NCBI GenBank assembly: GCA_037954665.1
Contig: JBBMOL010000284.1
Span: 372,001-436,000 of the forward strand
DNA length: 64,000 nucleotides
Direction: 5' to 3'
DNA from: Laguncularia racemosa
Lineage: Eukaryota; Streptophyta; Magnoliopsida; Myrtales; Combretaceae
In this document: one piece after another, positions 59,981 through 64,000 of the stretch
Numbering within the stretch: position 1 is the stretch's first letter
Layout of the letters: each line of letters begins with the position of its first letter
Position numbers and translations under genes: made by a program
The notes under the pieces: generated by a model
Databases searched by the model: none
The model's input: only the letters and a program-made list of their open reading frames with translations
Told to the model about the DNA's origin: nothing

Positions 59981-61858
59981 GTGAAAAATAGAGGGAGAGT
60001 GAGAAAGCAAAAGGCAACGAGAAAGAAAAGAAATACAAAAGTCGATCTCAAAAGGAAAAAGAGAGGAAGGCTGGAAAGAGTGAGAGACCATGTTGAAGGG
60101 GGGTCAACTTTGGTGGTGAGTGAAAAAGAGAGTGCAGCCTTGCAAAATAAGAGTTGTGTGGCAAGAGCGAGTGTAGTGAGGAGAGCGTTAGTGATGAAGC
60201 AACCTATGTTGTTGCTGGTTTTTAAAGAAACATGTTTGAATACTATCGAACTATCTAACTCTTTGCCTAGTGTGGTTGTGTCTATTGTGCAGGACTTTGA
60301 AAATGTCTTCCCTGAGGAGATTCCAAAGGGATTACCACCTATTCATGGTATTGAGCACCAGATTGACCTTGTACCTAAAGCATCGATTCCAAACAAACCA
60401 GCTTATAGGACTAATCTAAAGGAGATAAAGGAACTCCCAAAGCAGGTTGATGAATTAATGGGGAAGGTGTACGTGAGAGAAAGCATGAGTCCATGAGTAG
60501 TGCCTAAGAAGGATGGGTCATGGAGAATGTGTGTTGACTGTCGCGCTATCAACAACATTACGGTAAAGTATCGTCATCCCATTCCTCACTTAGATGACAT
60601 GTTAGATGAGTTACATGGGTCTAGTGTCTTTTCCAAAATTGATCTGAAAAGTGGATATCACCAAATTAGAATGAAAGAAGGTGATAACGAAATATGGATT
60701 GTATGAGTGGTTAGTAATGCTTTTCGGTTTAACTAACGCACCTAGTACTTTTATGAGACTTATGAACCATGTTTTGAGGACTTTTATTGGCAAATTTGTG
60801 GTTGTCTATTTTGATGGTATTCTCATTTACAGCAAGAGTTTGGAAGACCATATAGCCCACTTGAGGGATGTTTTAGAAGTGCTTCGAAAGGAGCAATTAT
60901 ATGCTAACCTCAGGAAATGCACTTTTTGCACAAAAAAACTTGTGTTTCTTAGTTTTGTTGTTCGTGCATAGGGGATACAGGTTGATGAAGAAAAGATTCG
61001 TGCGATCCCAGAATGACCTAGTCCAACTAATGTAAGTAATGTGTGGAGTTTCCATGGACTAGCGAGCTTTTACAGGAGGCTTGTAAAGGATTTCAACACC
61101 ATTGCAGCACCACTTACTGAGGTAATTAAGAAGAACGTGGGGTTCAGATGTGGAGAGCAACAAGAGAAGGCCTTTCAGACGCTTAAAAATAAGCTGACTC
61201 AAGCGCCATTTCTTGCTTTACCTAGTTTTGCTAAAACGTTTGAAATTGAGTGTGATGCTTCAGGATTAAGTATTGGAGCAGTGCTCATGCAGGAGAGAAG
61301 ACCAATTGCATTCTTTAGCGAGAAGCTAAGTGGGGCTACCTTAAACTACCCTACTTATGACAAGGAGTTATATGCATTGGTTCGCGCATTGGAGACTTGG
61401 CAACACTATCTTTAGCCAAAAGAGTTCATGATCCACACTAACCATGAATCCTTGAAGTACTTGAAGGGACAACACAAGCTAAACAAAAGGCATGCTCATT
61501 AGGTGGAGTTCATTGAAACATTTCCCTATGTCATCCACTACAAGCAAGGTAAAGAGAATGTCATTGCTGATGCACTTTCTAGAAGGTATGCTCTTATCTC
61601 TACTCTTAGTTCTAGACTGCTTGGTTTTGAGCACATTAAGGAATTGTATGCTGCTGATCGAGATTTTTGTGAAGAGTATGTGCATTGTGAGAAGTGTGGT
61701 CATGGTAAATTTTATAAACATGAAGGATTCTTGTTTAGGGAGAGTAAACTATGCATTCCAAATTGTTCCTTAAGAGAACTACTAGTGAGGGAATCTCATG
61801 AGGAGGTTTAATGGGACATTTTGGAGTAGCTAAAACCTTAGGGGTATTGCAGGAACAC
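59981..61858 (+). pseudogene. E2 reverse transcriptase, RNase H and integrase start
   Basis: The linker is read out of frame after the 59967 deletion and returns to frame near 60090. RT: VPKKDGSWRMCVDCRAIN, IDLKSGYHQIRMKEGD, then a deletion near 60684 that changes frame, then LFGLTNAPSTFMRLMNH. The catalytic box at 60807-60818 is YFDG, not YFDD, so the enzyme would be dead even if translated. RNase H: IECDASGLSIGAVLMQ, with TNHESLKYL where E1 has TDHESLKYL. Stops include TGA 60497, TAG 61414 and TAG 61501. Integrase ends abruptly at 61858. Confidence 0.85.
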
Positions 61859-62729
61859 TGATGAGATCCATGATGGGAGCCAAGCCGGAATATGGAATGT
61901 GGATCCTCTTGAAGTGCCACTTGGACCGATCATAAGAAATCAAGCGAAACGATTCAAGGAAGCACTTAACGGGTTGATAAAGGATGTCCATAAAGCCGGA
62001 AAGGATTGGAGCAATCATGAAGTTGGAAAGGATTGGAACAACCATGGGAATGCCCTTGCTCTTGTACAAGTCATAATGGATACAGGTTGAAGAGGGCATG
62101 TCTTTACAAGGCACAGCCGTGTAGGAGTTTGAAAGTTACACATAATCATACACGGCTAAAAGGCACGGTAGTGTAAAGAGTCAAGAAAATCCACAGAAAG
62201 ATACACGTCTAGAAGTACACGGCCGTGTATATCTCCAACACTGGCTCAAGGCCACCGGCCTTCATTCCAACGCTGCCGGCCTTCATGTCCATGCCGCCGG
62301 CCTTCATGTCCTGTTTTGTTATTTTTTACGCAACTTATTGAAGTTATGTTGTTTTGGGCTTTATTGTTACGAATTGTAAACCCTAATATAAAGCTCCTAA
62401 GGTTTAGAATATAGAACATACAACATTAAAGTTTGAAAAACACTTTTGAGAGAATTCCTCTCTTGGTTCTTTAAAGAACTAATCTAGAACTTATCGGATT
62501 TTTATTCCGTGGCGTTCATCCCGACTTATCAATCGGTCTTTCATCTCGATTGTGGCGTCTTCATATTATACCAAGGTTCTTGTCTCGCTTATAGACAACG
62601 GGTCGTGGTTTCCACTTGAGTGTGTTTAGCATCTTAGGTATCGAATTCCGAATGTATTGGTATTGGGTTTCGTCACACGTTAGCGTGGTTCGTATCAGTT
62701 AGGAATTCGAGCAAACCGATCTCGTATCA
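61859..62729 (+). repeat. E3 5' LTR
   Basis: Starts TGATGAGATCCATGATGGG. A first LTR-like end CGTATCA is at 62691-62697, and 32 bp later a second one, CGTATCA at 62723-62729, is followed by the primer site TTGTATCAGAGC (one mismatch). Three 21-bp units with core ccggccttcat lie at 62251-62313. Confidence 0.75.
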
Positions 62730-63094
62730 GTTTTGTATCAGAGCCTAGGTTTGTTAACACATCTATTCGGTTTGAGGAAGGTAACATCAAAACCCTAACT
62801 CCAATCGTTCATATCAATTGTTCGTATTCAATTTTATAGTGTTAATTGTCTATTGAAAGTGTAGTACCTACTATTCAATTTTGTTACCAAAAAAAAAAAA
62901 AGGAACGTGATCAAGAGCAACAAACAAAGGCAACAAAAAAAAAAAAGAGGAATTGGTGAATTGATATCATTATTGCTTGTGAGAATACACGAGTGACTGT
63001 GCGATATCATCCTTGGAGCGAAACACGTAAGGGAGTGTATCGTGAGGCTTAATCATATATATATTTGTGCTCGTGCGAACCTTTTTCTGCAGGA
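62730..63094 (+). other. E3 primer site and leader
   Basis: Resembles the E2 leader but is about 120 bp shorter, missing the part around 58000-58120 between two A-runs. Confidence 0.7.
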
Positions 63095-64000
63095 ATGATG
63101 TCGAGGCAACATTCTCATGAAAGTGAGAGGGGAAGGTTTGATGCTGGGTTAGTGATTGAGGCATTGAGGGGTGAGATGAAAAGGATGTTTCAGGAGGGGA
63201 TGGAACAAATTCATGAGATAGTAGAGCAAAGACTAGAGCAATCTAAAAACGTCTTCCTAAGGCATAAGAGGGAGAGTTGTTCTAGGAGAGTACCAAGGGG
63301 TGGAGATGAAATGTCGGATGATGAATTTGATGAACCTTCTGTTGGGAGTTATAGAGGTTATAGTGGTCAGAATAAAGGAACTAGGGATTGGGAAGATAGA
63401 GGAGATAGGAATAGAGAGGATAATCAATTGAGTAGTATAAAGATGAAGATTCCTCCTTTCTTAAGGAAGAATGATCCCGAGGCGTACTTAGAGTGGGAGA
63501 AGAAGGTAGAGATGGTGTTTGATTGTCACAACTATAGTGGGAGAAAGAAAGTGAAACTTGCTGCCATTGAATTTTCAGATTATGCCATAGTGTGGTGGGA
63601 TCAACTAATGTTGAATAGAAGAAGGAATGGCGAACCACCTATTGAGTCTTAGGAAGCGATGAAGAGGGTGATGAAGAAGCAGTTTGTGCCAGCGTATTAC
63701 TATCGTGAATTGCACAACAAATTGCAAACTCTTAGGTAGGGAAGCTCAAGTGTGGATGAGTATTTTAAGAAGATGGAAGTAACGATGATCAGGGCGAATG
63801 TAGAGGAGGATAGAGAGGCTACCATGGTTAGGTTTCTTGCTGGATTGAATAGAGAAATTCAAAATGTCGTTGAATTGCAGCATTATGTAGAATTGGAAGA
63901 TATGGTTCATATGGCTATAAATGTTGAGAACCAACACAAGAGGAAAGGTAGTAGTAATGCACGGTTTCAATAGGGTACTGGTTCATCCACCTGGAAGACT
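63095..64000 (+). pseudogene. E3 gag (partial)
   Basis: Open from ATG 63095 through the codon where E1 and E2 have TAA; here it reads NVFLRHKRES. Then stops: TAG 63650 (Trp in E2), TAG 63737 (Gln in E2) and TAG 63971 (Gln in E2). Capsid region as in E1 and E2. The frame itself is kept to the window edge. Confidence 0.85.

Larger units (their letters stand above)
56946..61858 (+). mobile_element. Ty3/gypsy retrotransposon E2, same family as E1, interrupted
   Basis: Plus-strand relative of E1: 5' LTR 56946-57798, primer site 57802-57813 (exact TGGTATCAGAGC), leader, gag-protease, RT, RNase H and the start of integrase. At 61858 the integrase sequence (HFGVAKTLGVLQEH) stops and the LTR of another copy starts at once. 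No polypurine tract or 3' LTR of E2 itself is in the window. Likely the third copy was inserted here and the rest of E2 lies beyond the right edge. Confidence 0.85.
61859..64000 (+). mobile_element. Ty3/gypsy retrotransposon E3, same family, runs off right edge
   Basis: Begins with a complete LTR (61859-62729), followed by primer site, leader and gag. Best read as a later insertion into the E2 integrase gene; the five bases before it are AACAC (61854-61858). Everything past gag is outside the window. Confidence 0.75.

Overview
The window is nuclear DNA from a flowering plant, most likely a eudicot. It is AT-rich and full of LTR retrotransposons. The only host genes I can support are germin-like protein (GLP) genes with a two-exon structure and subfamily-1-type sequence. 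I cannot name the species.

Host layer. Three GLP copies lie in tandem on the minus strand, each with about 6 to 7 kb of shared 3' flank. GLP1 is cut by the left edge, with only exon 1 inside (151-265). GLP2 (30897-32350) has one nonsense codon in an otherwise intact frame. GLP3 (52028-53452) has an intact 224-codon reading frame, but its 5' flank has lost the TATA-bearing segment that GLP1 and GLP2 keep. The 3' flanks of GLP2 (13898-19252, 24337-25312, 30498-30896) and GLP3 (44198-52027) align along their whole length, so this is a segmental tandem duplication. Each copy is therefore damaged or altered in a different way: a copia insertion just upstream of the TATA box in GLP1, a stop codon in GLP2, promoter loss in GLP3.

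Mobile layer. A decayed Ty1/copia element (421-5065) sits in the GLP1 promoter. Very long solo LTRs with 5-bp target duplications lie at 7431-12275, 19253-24331 and 32957-36551. A related LTR at 53865-55739 still has its polypurine tract. The 19253-24331 LTR is itself split by a Tat/Ogre-like solo LTR (20606-22728, with an internal tRNA-like pol III signature) and by another solo LTR (23280-24172). A gag-protease-only element with complete LTRs and no reverse transcriptase lies at 25313-30492; LTRs with similar termini occur at 23280, 45524 and 55900. A third Ty3/gypsy family is present as an almost complete minus-strand element (37049-43795), a plus-strand copy (56946-61858), and a further copy starting at 61859. 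That last copy is apparently nested in the integrase gene of the second and runs off the right edge.

Usefulness. Because the GLP blocks are duplicated, several insertions can be compared with the matching empty site in the other copy, which fixes their boundaries and shows they happened after duplication. No bacterial-type system, CRISPR array, rRNA or functional tRNA gene was found.
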